This document shows positions 13,123 through 24,358 of a stretch of DNA of 64,000 bases, piece after piece (position 1 is the first letter of the stretch; the number at the start of each line of letters is the position of its first letter). Under the pieces are notes generated by a model, which made no database searches, was not told the origin of the DNA, and saw only the letters and a program-made list of their open reading frames with translations. The position numbers and the translations under genes are program-made. The stretch is from Spinellus fusiger (taxonomy: Eukaryota > Mucoromycota > Mucoromycetes > Mucorales > Phycomycetaceae): assembly GCA_025094145.1 (NCBI GenBank), contig JALLLS010000015.1:372001-436000 (forward strand), read 5' to 3'.

Positions 13123-13462
13123 TGCGGCTGCTTTCTTTTCCTTTTTGTTTTTGTTTTTTTTATATCTTTGTTTTTTTTATATCTTTGTTTTTGTGTGTGT
13201 ATTATGTATGTTTAGCGTTCTGTAGTGTAGTGTTCTGTAGTGTAGTGTATTTCTTTTATTTTGTAAATGAGGAGAATGTACTATTTATGACCTTTGCTTA
13301 TTCATGTCTTTTCTTTTGCTTCTTCCTATGGCACTTGTAAGACTATCCCTAGGATACTTGGAAAGAAAGAAAGAGAAAATAAGAAAAAGAAAAGGGTGTG
13401 TGTGTGTGTGTGTGTAAGATTATAAGCAGAGAGAAGAGAGGGTATCATTAGACACATTAAAT
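13123..13462. other. Short convergent intergenic region
   Basis: A 340-bp T-rich spacer between two 3' ends, with TTTTTATATCTTTG repeats (13150-13190), a GTAGT repeat near 13225-13245 and a TG dinucleotide run at 13395-13415. No gene seen. Confidence 0.5.
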
Positions 13463-14847
13463 TCAACACCACGGATTATCTGTCTCAATAGCCCAGCCTT
13501 GACTCTGATCTTCCTCCATCCTATCCTCTGTCTCCTCTGCAACAGGCCCACAGATACCTGCAAATCCAATGTCTCTCTGCTCTATAGCCACTCTCTCCAA
13601 AAACTGCTCCGAGTTCTCAGAGGGCAGACTGGGTGGGTGCTGTCCATGATGCCAACTTGCAATTAGATCCGCAAATGCAGCCTGTCTCACTGGCTCCATG
13701 GGTGGAGTGGGGACGGGTGGGCGATGGGAGCGGATGCGTGTGCTGATGGAGGGTGAGCTAGTAGAAGCAGATGGAGGGTCTATCATGGCAGCATTCATGT
13801 CGTACCATGGATTGAGTGTTTCTGATGGGTCTAATCCCAGTGTAGAAGCGGGTGTGCTAGAAGATGGAATAAGAGAGGGTTTTGCGTCAATGCGAAGAGT
13901 AAATTCAGGAGAAGAGGGATAATCAAAGGTGTGGACTGGTTTTACTTTGATAAAGGTGTCTGCAAATGCGCGTGTTGCTTCATCCTCAATGACATTAGAA
14001 GTGTGTTTCTCCTGTTCCTGTTCATTTGATTCCACTGTTGGCTCAATTCTTGGCTCAATTCTTGGCTCTGGCTTTGGCTCTGGCTTTGGAGATGGAATGG
14101 AAGAGGATCTCATCCGTATTAATCGACTGGCAGAAGCAAATAAAGAACTAGAGGGACGTGCACGTGGTTCCTTAGCAACAGGCACGGATTCAGGCAGCGG
14201 AGACACTTGTGGACTGACTGACATGGCAGCAGCAGGTGTTGTTGGTATAGAAACAGGACTCGGCTGACGGTTCATCACAGGGGAGGACACTGGTTGGCCC
14301 GTTCCCAAGGTAGGTATGGAGTGATGGAATAAGGAAGCACCACTCAATTCCTTGGGTTTTCTTGGTGAAGCACCACCAAACAAGTCTTCTTCATTTTCAC
14401 TCATAACAGAACTACGGGGAGAGGTGGAGGACGATAGAAAAAGTGTACGCTTAGGGGAAGAGGTGCCCTCCCCCGCCTTCCTCAATCCACTGCGCTCTCC
14501 TAACAATCCAGTGGTGTGTTGGTGGTTGGTTTTTCCATGACTGTCCATTGTGTGTAGACTGGTCTGAGGTGATGAGTGTGTGGATGACGGTGAACTGGTT
14601 GCGGTAGGTAACAGTGGATCCAAGCCGCGAGATGGTGTTGCTGAAGGTGAAGGCCACTGACTGGTGTTGGCTGACCGAGGACTTGTTTTGAAAAGAGACT
14701 CGTCTGTCTCCATTACAGCAGCACTGAGAGGATCTACCATGATAAAATGTTGAATATGAGACGGAGGGTGTGGATCGCTCAAGTTATGGACGTACCATCA
14801 CCAAACAGAAGGCTGTGTTTGGCTCTTTGCTTGGATTTGAATGACAT
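13463..14847 (-). CDS. Unrecognised Ser/Pro-rich disordered protein with LFG/NPW motifs
   Basis: Two exons, 14847-14796 and 14733-13463, join in frame to 440 aa. The join removes a 62-nt intron, and the N-terminus becomes MSFKSKQRAKHSLLFGDDPL. A longer unspliced frame begins at 14782, but the spliced form gives a coherent acidic LFGDDPL motif. The protein is almost entirely Ser/Thr/Pro-rich and lacks any catalytic domain I know. Recurrent short motifs stand out: LFGDDPL near residue 14, DLFGGASPR near 120, NPWYD near 325 and the extreme C-terminus DNPWC. A more ordered stretch near residues 270-300 (ATRAFADTFIKVKPVHTFDY) and another near 365-405 (FADLIASWHHGQHPPSLPSE) look conserved-type. Such motif arrays are seen in trafficking adaptors, but this is only an analogy. 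Function unknown. Confidence 0.72.
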
Positions 14848-16098
14848 GGCTTTAGGTGCTACTCTAACAAAACAAAATCACTGCAAGACTGCAAGGTAGA
14901 GTAAAAATAGAAAGAGGAGCAAGACAAAAAGGCGCCCATGCTACTTTCACAGCGAATCCATAGTGGCTATATACACCTCTTTCAATATCCGTGCTATTGA
15001 CTTTATTGTTTTTGGCGAGGATGGATCTGCTTTTATGTGTGTCTTTTGTCTGTTTTTGTGGACAGTTTTACTCGTAACGTTATCAACCTTTGTAATGGAA
15101 TATACTAATATTACGGGTCATTATTAGTATTATAATAAATGTAAATGTAAATGTAAATGTAAATGTAAATGTAAATGTAAATACAATACAGTCAGTGCTA
15201 TTCCAAATGATAACACAATAGACTAGATCAACTCCCACTGTACTGGCTTGATAATAAATAAGACCACTCTTTTATATATATATATATATATTCAACAGTA
15301 AAGAATTCATCGTCTACCTATAGAATAATCTACTATCAGGAATACCCACTCTATGAGTGACAAGGGAAAGAGAACAGGAAGTATCATTTCCTACACTGGT
15401 AGGGCAATGTCTGGCTTTGAATAAAAGGATAAAACCACTCTGGACATTATTGAGCCTAATTCATTCTTTTACCATCTTAGTGGGTCTTTTAAGCGGTTTA
15501 TAGATTAGATTAGATTAGATTAGATTGTATTTTAGTGAATACACCCTACGATAGGACAAATGTTCATAGTAAATGACAATAAATCATAAGTGACAATGAC
15601 TGGAGTGCTTCTCCAACTGCTTTGTGAAGATATCTCTCATTTTTTACCTGTCACTCTCCATCCTGCGGAGAATAGTCACTCAGCTATATTATTCCTCAAA
15701 AGGCACTCACCTCTAGTATCCACACCATAAATATCCTCATTCGCTTGAATATTATCCTTTTTAATCACTCTATACACTATTTTCAGGAATTATTTGTGCA
15801 CCTTTTTGAAATAGATTTCATTCAAGAATAAAAAAGAGAGATTTAATAGGTCCAACAATTGAACAATAAACTGAAGGGTAGGCTCATACAGAAATAAACA
15901 AAACAAACGACTCTATATGAATGGAATTCTATTAAAAAAGAAAAGTAAACGGATAATTTATGAATAAAGTGTTTCTGAAATGGGGATGCTGTATTTATAT
16001 CCCGACTGTCACACCAGTACCTCATCACGGGAATGGTAGTTAGGTAAAACCCTAAAATAAACTTAGGAAGGAATCAAGCATAATCGTTCAACCTCATC
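14848..16098. promoter_or_regulatory. Divergent intergenic region with hexamer repeats
   Basis: A 1.25-kb gap between divergent genes. It holds about seven TAAATG hexamers at 15137-15182, an (AT)n run near 15273-15290 and GATTA repeats at 15503-15527. No exon is supported on either strand. Confidence 0.5.
15137..15182. repeat. TAAATG hexanucleotide tandem repeat
   Basis: Seven uninterrupted copies of a six-base unit in non-coding DNA. Confidence 0.85.
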
Positions 16099-19000
16099 AT
16101 GGCAGACACTAAACAATTCGTGTTTGTTGAAAGAAATAGAGCTCTCACTGTAGCAGCTACTTGTGGAATAGGTGTGATTACTGAAGAAGCTGAGTTACAG
16201 GGCTATCAGATATACATTGTTGAGCAATGGTGAGTTGTAGGGCTTTTTCACACAGGGCTTATTCTCATACCCTAGGATATGCGATCGCATCACACCCTCC
16301 AACACAGTCAAAGTGTTTACAGGAGACCCAGCCCATAAGGTGAGATAGAGTATATATTAAAGCGACTCATGCTAAACAAGAACAAAAAAACAAAAAAAAA
16401 TAGATCAAAGTGTGTGTTCTTGCTATAGCCATGGCTGACCTTGAACATCCTCGACCAGAGATACAACCCTTCTTTTCCAATGACATGCCTCTTAAAATGA
16501 AATCGGTAAAATAAAGGAAAGGAGAAAGAAAAAGAAAAAGACAAGTGCTTATTCTGTAGACTAGCTTGGGAGAAATCACACTTACAGATCCGAGTGAACT
16601 TCCTTATGACATGGACATGGTACTTGTACCAGACGGTGATTTCGATGGCTGGATTAAGCAAGCCTATATCAACATTGATCTGAGACGAGTGAATTGTACA
16701 GGTCGCAGTGCTCTTAATCTGAAAAGACCAAAGTAATGTCGTTGTTGCATGAAAACTCAATAGAAAACTCAATAGAAAACTCATAGGGATGAGTCACTAA
16801 AACAAATCTCTTTTCTTTAGTCCTGCCTCTGAAGAGAAGTTTCGATCCTTGTACAAGATATCAGAGGCTGTTGATTTTGAAGACACTGTTATCAACTTAG
16901 TAATATTAGCACAAATATCCCTCTATCTTTTTAAACTGTTAAAAAGAGACTACATTGATGGACTATTATGCAATGATACGTTGCGTGCGTTTCGAGAATT
17001 CTATATGAAGTATCAGCCTCACAAATCAACAGAGGTAGGTGGAGTGTGATGGGAAAGGATTATTTTTTGTTTTTGGTTTGGTTTGTTTTGTTTTTACTGT
17101 AGATGGATGCTAAACTATATCAAAGTATCAAATGAGGGAGTTTTGGATGGAACCCCATCTTTTGACTGCACTTATTACCAAGATCATTGTGTGCAGGAAT
17201 AAGCTCCAGGCTTATGGATTCACTGTAAGGATGAACCAATGGATTCAATAGAATCCACTAATAAACCTTGCCTATTGAGCAGACGATCAAAGACCCGTTT
17301 GCTGATTTCGAAGCCCTTCGATTTGATATAGAGGAATTTCAGGTAGTGTGAATCTACTGAATGGTATTTAACAATCCTGTCTTTTTCTATATACTATGAT
17401 GTGTCCTTGGAAAGAGAGTCAAAGGATTGAAAAAAACTCGGCTTATTGATCTGGAGACATTAGAAAAGCTGAATGAATATACACCAGGACAGCTCAAAGT
17501 GCGGAAAGTACTCAAATCCAAGTTGGATGATATCTCAGGTAGGTAGTTTTTATGTTGATCTCTTGCTGTTACAGAGTGTGTAGAACCTCCCTTGATCTAT
17601 AGGTAAGATACTGACCTTGATCAAAAGAATCCTCAGATCCAGAGGCATTTCGTCGTCACTTCTCTATTGAATCATTACGCACTATTTGGCGCCCCCGTAT
17701 CAAAAGTGTTTTCTCTGGAGATATGAACAGACAACCCAATGAGATTATACATATAATCAAGGGTGTGTCTGGAAGATCGGTAAAAAAAGAAATAGACAAG
17801 GAGAAAAGAAGTGTAAGGAGTCAAGAAGAAAAGACTATTTCTCCCATATAAATCATTGCTTTAATCTAGGCAAAAACAAATGGTGCTGCTTCAGAGTTAC
17901 TTACCAAAGTAGCTGGGTAAGGAGATGGGATGATAACCTGGAATAACCCTGTATAGATCTTTGCCGTGGACTCTTACTACAGATAGTAAACAACCAAAAA
18001 TAGGACGCACTGCTGTAACACAAGGAAAACCATCCACAGGAGCTGCTACCATACCCAGTCATATATCTGTGAATATTCCTATGGCCACTGGTTTAAGCAG
18101 ACAACTTCTTCGCTCTTCTACTGCACAAACAGTACCATTGCCAAATGCATGGGAAGAGGCAGAGACTCGGCCATTCACTTACAAGAAGACATCAAGAGAA
18201 TCCATAGACTCGCCTTTTTCATCAGACGAAGACATTTATGTAGACAGGTAAGTAAGGCTCAGATAGGCCCCAGAATGCATAGATACATTGCCTATAGAAT
18301 GAAGAGCTTACATATGTACCCTATGTACAACAACAAAAGTCGACGATCAACAGATGAGACTCAGTCTGTGCATAATTTTTTGGATCAAGGAAACTACGGT
18401 AAATAGTATTTTATAGACAGACAAAAAGACAGAAAAACAGACAGATATCTATCCATTGGAGTTTTCCTGTACTCACTCCATCTGCATAAAAGATCTTCCT
18501 TCTTTTGTACGGGCACAGACCTCGTTTTTAACTCCATTGGACGGGGCCATTTCTTCCGTTGTTACTTCTCCGAGTCTCCATGGTGCTCCTCGTGGAAATG
18601 CAACTCATTTAATGGCTCCAGCTCAAAAGCATCGTATGCGTGCTTCCTCTGATAGCATTGCCCACACCACCGACCCTAGGCTATGCCCCAGTTCTTCTGC
18701 GATCACAGCCACTTTTTCTCTTTCTCCTCTTTCTTCCAACCACCGTCGCTCTTCTTCTGTGCCTACCTATTTTCATGCCATTGAACGCCCTTGCATTGCC
18801 ATGGACATACGGACTTACATGTCGTATGAGCGTCTGTCTCAACAGCACGCGGCTCTTCAACAAGTCTACAGACGACTCCAGACCATGGCATCTGACTACG
18901 AAAGAACTGCAGGCCAGCTCCGATCTACTTACCAGCGTCGCATGATGGTCTTTGACCATGCCCAGCGTGCTGTCCAATCGGCCATTGATGATCAGCAGGC

Positions 19001-19232
19001 AACAGAGTGGCGAGTCAAGGCGATGGAAGAAGACAGTGCCAAGTTATACTATGAACTGAATGTAGTGAATGACTACCTTAAAGACATGCAGGAGAATGTA
19101 TCTACATTCTATGGCAAGATTGGCTTGCTCGAGCGTAAAATGGAAGACTCTCAGTCCATCAATACTCTTTTTATTATTGGAAACTACTTTCGCCACTATT
19201 GGGAAAAGGTGCAATGTTTTTTAGGGTGGTAG
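16099..19232 (+). CDS. STB6-like protein (Stb2/Stb6 family)
   Basis: Thirteen exons: 16099-16229, 16276-16339, 16404-16505, 16560-16732, 16821-17034, 17126-17224, 17283-17342, 17415-17538, 17637-17779, 17870-17916, 17957-18247, 18340-18398, 18445-19232 (764 aa, frame closed). The N-terminal half matches the STB6-like domain: FVFVERNRALTVAATCGIGV, LQGYQIYIVEQWICDR, VKVFTGDPAHKIKVCVLAIA. A second module (WMEPHLLTALITK through TIKDPFADFEALRFDIEEFQ) resembles the peptidoglycan-binding-like helical repeat found in the same proteins. The middle is Ser/Thr-rich. The C-terminus is a long coiled coil (about residues 620-735) ending in a hydrophobic NTLFIIGNYF segment. Yeast Stb2 and Stb6 were identified as Sin3 interactors; their biochemical role is unclear. 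Exon 12 may instead start at 18298, also in frame. The acceptor of exon 6 (after CAAAG) was chosen because it restores the family frame. Confidence 0.82.
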
Positions 19233-19355
19233 AACTGCCCTACCATTGAAAAGAAAACAAACTAAAGACTGATTTCTTTTCTTTTCTTTCTCTATTTGTG
19301 TGTGTGTGTGTGCGTGTGTTTATTTTCATACAAAGACTCCTATGGATGTTCCTCT

Positions 19356-22300
19356 TCATGTGCATTTGTTTTTCTTTCTTTTGTGTGACAAGGAAGAGAG
19401 TGGGCGCTTTTTAGAGTTTTTATGGCGCCACTGATGGACGGCGGTTTGAACACGCTGACTTTGGTGGCCATGAAGAGACTTACTTTTCATAGAAGTGTCG
19501 AAGAATGAATCCATCTTAGACTGATGAACAGTAGACTAATGAATTGGAGTTAATATCTGTCTTTTCTTTCTCTAATGAAGCCCGAGTTCAATAGGAGTTC
19601 TCTGTCTATTCACAAACTTACGGCTCGCTTGGTCATTTCTCGCATGACAGGTATAAGCACCTCATCTGTTTTTGATTCAGACCAGCCAAAAGCATCCATT
19701 AAGAACAGTCTTAATGAATCTAATTGAGGCGTTCCCCATTGAAAGGGTGTGGGCGAGGAGTCTACCAGAGGATTGTAGTAGGCATTTTTGATCGCTGAAT
19801 TGGGGAAATCTTCAGGTATCTCCAAGACCTTGTTCTTCTTCCTCTAGGATCGGTGTTTGTCAGTCTCCATAAAGAAGAAAGAAGAAAGAAGAAAGAAGAA
19901 AGACACTTACAAATCTACGCTGGAAATCAGTCGTGTCGATGCCTTGTTGGTACCATCTATGGAATCGTCTTAATGGATCCTCCACTTCGGTGTCTTCTAT
20001 CTCACTAAACTCTGCTAGTATCTCCATGGCAGTGACAGGCCCTACGCCCACAATGCCTGGTGTATAATCACTTCCCAATAAATAGGCAAGTTGAATGAAC
20101 TGGTGTCGAGTCAGTTGCATTTCACGTTCAATGTCATGTGCTAAATAGCGCTCTGCATACTTTTGTTGATTGAACATATTCTTGTAGACACAGGAAGCAC
20201 CAAACAGAAACACATCTGAGTCGTCTGTCACAATACCATCCACTAGAGAAAGGTTTAGTAATTCAGCACACTGAGCCTCTGCTTCCATGGGTGCCATGAC
20301 AAAAGGAACACCAAACAAACGCAAAAGCTCCTTAATTATTATTATTATTGTTATGATGATGATTATTACAAGAGAATGAAAGATGATGATAGATAGATAG
20401 AATCAACAACTTACCTGGATGTCTTGGATCATGCTATTTGTAATCTCATCAGCCTTTCTTGCATCTTTACGGTATTGAGTGTGTAATCTTTCCATATCAT
20501 TGTTTAGATCTCGACGCACACTGTCGATATCCTTTGTGGAAATGTCAGATACAAAGCGAGCATATTCATCCTGTTCTTCACTGATGATTTTGAAAGCTTC
20601 TTCCTCTGAACTGTACCCTTGATGTTCTTCTTCTGCTTCTGCCTCTGCTTCTTCTGGATTGGATATATTCATATCCTGGGTGTGAGCTATAATTATTTCT
20701 TCATTTTCTGATGTTGTAGTGAATGCATCAGACCTATCTAGAAGCATTGGAGTGTCTATTTCTTCATTCATAAAGGGCAGTGGCTGGGAATAGCGTTCCT
20801 CCTCTTTGTTTTCTAGTGGTGGTGATGTGTTCATCCTGGAGGATGCTGGTTGTCTCTCCTTCCATGCTATCACATCTTTCAGCATGTCACGGTGGAACCG
20901 ATGACACTCTTGCAAAAGGACATTACGATCACTTGTTTTTCCTAGTGTCTTTTTGACTGATGTTAGTTTTACTTTGAGTTTCTCTATCTCCATTTCAAAT
21001 ACTGTGTTGTGTATTAATTGTTCGTATTCGTCATTGAAGGAGTAGTTGTAAATAAAGGCATCTGAGATACGTGATAACCATTTCCGATGCATTGTCTTTT
21101 CATCCATATCCATCCATTCTTCTGATGATGATGAGGATGAGCTTTCTGGTGGGATTTCGATTTCTTCGGTGTGGATTCTGCCAACACTATGATCGAATGT
21201 CTCTTTATCACTGGCACTCTCTTCCTTCTCTATAAAAGTAGGTGTTGTTTGGGCCATGAGGGGTTCATTGTCTTGGTCTTCACTCTCTATAGAAGATAGC
21301 AATGATGCCAATCTTGAGTTTGCCTGAATAGCAGCCATGACCTTGTCCTCTCCGTTGCCATTGACCTGAATGAATTCTTCCATTTCGTCTTCGTCTTCCA
21401 TTTCGTCTTCTCGCATCTCTTCTTCCTTGACGACCCCTTCTATAGCCTCCTCAGTTGGTTTCCCTTTCTTTACATTCCCAGGATCCATTGGATCTTCATT
21501 GGACACTCCAGGCAGTCTCCATCCCAACCCCTCTTTCACATTCTCATTCTTATACAGTACATAGGCCCTCCCTCTTTCACTGGCAATACGAATCGGCGTT
21601 AGTGGATGGCCTGTATCACCAGAGTGCATATGCATCATTCGTTGTGTCATTTTACTTCGATAGGCCAACTGCTTGATCTGCTGCTTTGAAAAGTCCAGAT
21701 CATCCTTTGACTCTTGTAGCATTGTATTGAGTCTATCCCATGAAGTCTGCCGTGACTTGATGGCAAGATCCTGGACAATCTCATACTGGATTTCAGGCGG
21801 AAGAGAGTGAAATTCCTCAGAATCAATGTCAATCCCCTCCATGTACTCATTGACAAACGAGGCCATCTCCTCATGGGTAGCCAGCCGAGTGTCTCTTTCA
21901 GGCAGAGGTGCAGCAAGAGGCAGTTCATAAGGGTCGTGTGGCTGGTGTGGTGGGTGTGGCGGGTGTGGCGGGTGTTGTTGGTTGCTAGGCATGTCTCCTG
22001 CCTTTGCCTTGAGTACGCTTGATTTGATCTGTGCTTGTAATAGTTTCTGTGCTGTCTGCTTCAGGTTTCTTACAGCACCTTGTCTTTGACGTCGCCGCTC
22101 TTGCTAACGTTGGAGTTTAATGTCTCTTCAACAGAGAAGGCCCCCTCCTCCTCCTCTTTCTTTTTTTCTTTTTCTTCTTCTTTTTTCTTCTTTTTTCTTT
22201 CAGGGGACCCCATCCTTCATCTAAAAAGATGGAAAGGGCACAACTTACTATCGTGCGCCGCTTAAGAGAAGGCACCCCTCCATCAAAGACAAACACTGGC

Positions 22301-22512
22301 TTGATGTGGTGGAAGAGTAGCTTACAGAGACGGCGGAAGAACCCCACGAGATGTGCATTTCGTATTGGATTGCCTTGCTGGTCTCGCATGGACCGTACAC
22401 ATTGGTGGATCCAAATACTTGCATCAACAGCCAATATGTGGTTGTGTAAGGTGTCCAATTGAAATGGTCGTGCAGCAGGTGCAGTGAGTGACCATAGGCC
22501 TTGTACTCCCAT
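19356..22512 (-). CDS. RAD2: DNA-repair endonuclease RAD2/XPG
   Basis: Structure-specific nuclease that makes the 3' incision in nucleotide-excision repair. Exons 22512-22249, 22103-20415, 20330-19911, 19843-19622, 19535-19356 (924 aa). The N-nuclease domain starts MGVQGLW with metal ligands in LAVDASIW and VFDGG. A long acidic spacer with a poly-Ser patch follows. The I-nuclease domain (FVMAPMEAEAQCAEL, VTDDSDVFLFGA) and helix-hairpin-helix (YLLGSDYTPGIVGVGPVTAM) come next, then the C-terminal WGTPQLDSLRLFLMDAFGW block. Reading straight through exon 4 gives an early stop after KRAVSL. Splicing the GTAAGT donor at 19621 to the acceptor before 19535 adds 60 codons with a perfect PCNA-interacting box QSKMDSFF and a basic tail (KKRPLSSLSHKRKKNK), as expected for the family. 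The 3' end lies 123 bp from the convergent STB6-like gene. Confidence 0.95.
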
Positions 22513-22864
22513 GGCTAATAAGAAGAAGAGTAGGAAGAAGAGTCACACTGACCAATCTGGAAAAGAAAAAAGAAAAAGGAAAGGAAAAGGAAAAAGAAAA
22601 AGAAAAAAAAGACAATGTCTTAGTCATTTTACGCCATTCTGTTCAATCATGCCGTTTTCTCTTTTTAGCTGGGCTGACAATTTTTCATCTCTTTTTTTTT
22701 TCTCTTTTTCCTTTTTATATATCTATATCTATATCTATATTTCTATCTATATATAGAAATAGAGATAGAAATAGAGACAGATAGACAGACTCTATCTTCT
22801 TTTTCTTCTTACGATTTGTCTTTACATAAAATAGATACAAATCCCCTTCTCCCTCCCCTATTTG
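22513..22864. promoter_or_regulatory. Divergent promoter, RAD2 / mitochondrial carrier
   Basis: A 352-bp spacer between two start codons. It is purine/pyrimidine-strand-biased (AAAGAAAAGG runs, then TTTCTTTTTCC) with a (ATCTAT)n / AGAAATAGAGATAG array at 22720-22790. No ORF. Confidence 0.55.
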
Positions 22865-24071
22865 ATGAGTACTACAAAAGTGAATGCCACTGCAGATTTT
22901 GTCGCAGGAAAGTAAGTCACATGCCCATTGACATTCAATCCATCTTAGAGTTTAAGTTTTGGTGGAATGGCCAATGTGATTGTAGGCCAACCTCTGGACA
23001 CCATCAAAGTACGTCTGCAGCTACATCCTGGCCGGTTCAAGGGAGGCTGGGATTGTGCAGTGCAGACTGTCCAGAAAGAAGGGTTTTCTGCTCTTTACAA
23101 GGGGATGGCAAGTCCTCTGGTGGGCATTGGGGCTGTCAATGCCCTTTTGTTTGCAGCCAATGCCTATTTTAAGCAGAGACTTGAGGCAATGACGCCAGGC
23201 CAGACATTGCCTCTGAAGCACATTGCTCTTGCTGGTGCTGGTGCTGGTAATAGAAGAGAGCAAGAAGGAGGGAGCAAAGGAGACCCTCCCCCTTTCTTTT
23301 TCTTTTTCTTTCTCTTTCTCTTTCTCTCAAGTGTGTGCATCTCATTCATCGTGTTATATGTCTTTCGGCTTTTCAAGGTCTGGTCAACAGTGTCTTGGCT
23401 TCTCCTGTTGAGCTTGTAAAAATCAAAATGCAGGCTCAATTTGGATCCAAGGCAGTTGGAGAAGAGCGTCATTTTAAGGGACCCATGGAGTGTGTGCGCC
23501 ATCTTGTGCAGCAGGAAGGGCTCTTTCGTGGTCTGTTTCGTGGCCTGTGGGCAACGGTTGTGCGCGAAATGCCTGCCTATGCTGGATTCTATAGTGGATT
23601 TGAGGTGACCAAACGTTATCTCACTGCTCATCAGCAAGAGCAAGCCAATGTTGTACAATTGATGGTATCGGGTGCCGTGGGAGGTGTGAGTTACTGGCTG
23701 TGCTGCTATCCATTGGATGTAGTCAAATCAGTGGTAAGTGTCCTTTCCGGTGCTGTGTTGGTGTTGTGTTGGTGCTGGGTGTAGGAATAACCTAATGCTG
23801 CATTCATTACTAGATACAACATCAGGCACTGGCGCCGCGTGGATTCTATGTGACAAGTGTGATGAAGGAGATTGTACAGCAGGATGGCTACCGTGGACTG
23901 TTCCGTGGGTTGGGCCCCACTCTCTTAAGAAGGTGAGGGAGATAGGGCACAGAGGCAGAGGAAAACACTCCAAGAGACTTATCATTGTTCTATGCTACTG
24001 TATAAAGTATTCCTGCTGCGGGGGCTACATTCACTGCCTATGAGCTGTGCATTCGAGCCTATCCCTTTTGA
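22865..24071 (+). CDS. Mitochondrial carrier family protein (carnitine/amino-acid type)
   Basis: Inner-membrane solute exchanger. Exons 22865-22911, 22957-23246, 23378-23733, 23814-23932, 24008-24071 (291 aa). All three carrier repeats are intact with the P-x-[DE]-x-x-[KR] signatures GQPLDTIKVRLQ, ASPVELVKIKMQ and CYPLDVVKSVIQ, each followed by the Gly-rich even-helix motif (KEGFSALYKG, QEGLFRGLFRGL, QDGYRGLFRGL). AGNFGG at the first helix and PAYAGFYSGFEVTKR in the second repeat place it near the carnitine/acylcarnitine (Crc1), ornithine and Ymc1-type carriers. The substrate cannot be decided from sequence alone. Intron 2 is polypyrimidine-rich, and the last exon ends ELCIRAYPF. Confidence 0.92.
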
Positions 24072-24358
24072 ATCCCTACACATCTATCTATCTATATATC
24101 TATATATCTATGGATGCATGGATAGATACTAGAAAGAATTGTTATTTTAATAGAGAATTGTTATTGTAAAATAAAGAGTTATTATTGTAAGGGAAGAAAA
24201 AAAAAGATACAAAAGGAAATCATTGCAAATAAAAATGTAAAGATATTTGTTTTGTATATTTTATCAACATTCTACTTGTGAGTATGTAATTTGTATTTCA
24301 AAAGTGCACTCACTGCACTTGAGACTTGACATTCTTTTTGCACACCATTGTACAGTGA
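24072..24358. other. Convergent spacer with ATCTATAT repeats
   Basis: A short AT-rich 3' spacer between the carrier and the zinc-cluster gene. It holds a (ATCTATAT)n patch at 24082-24110 and no gene. Confidence 0.5.
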
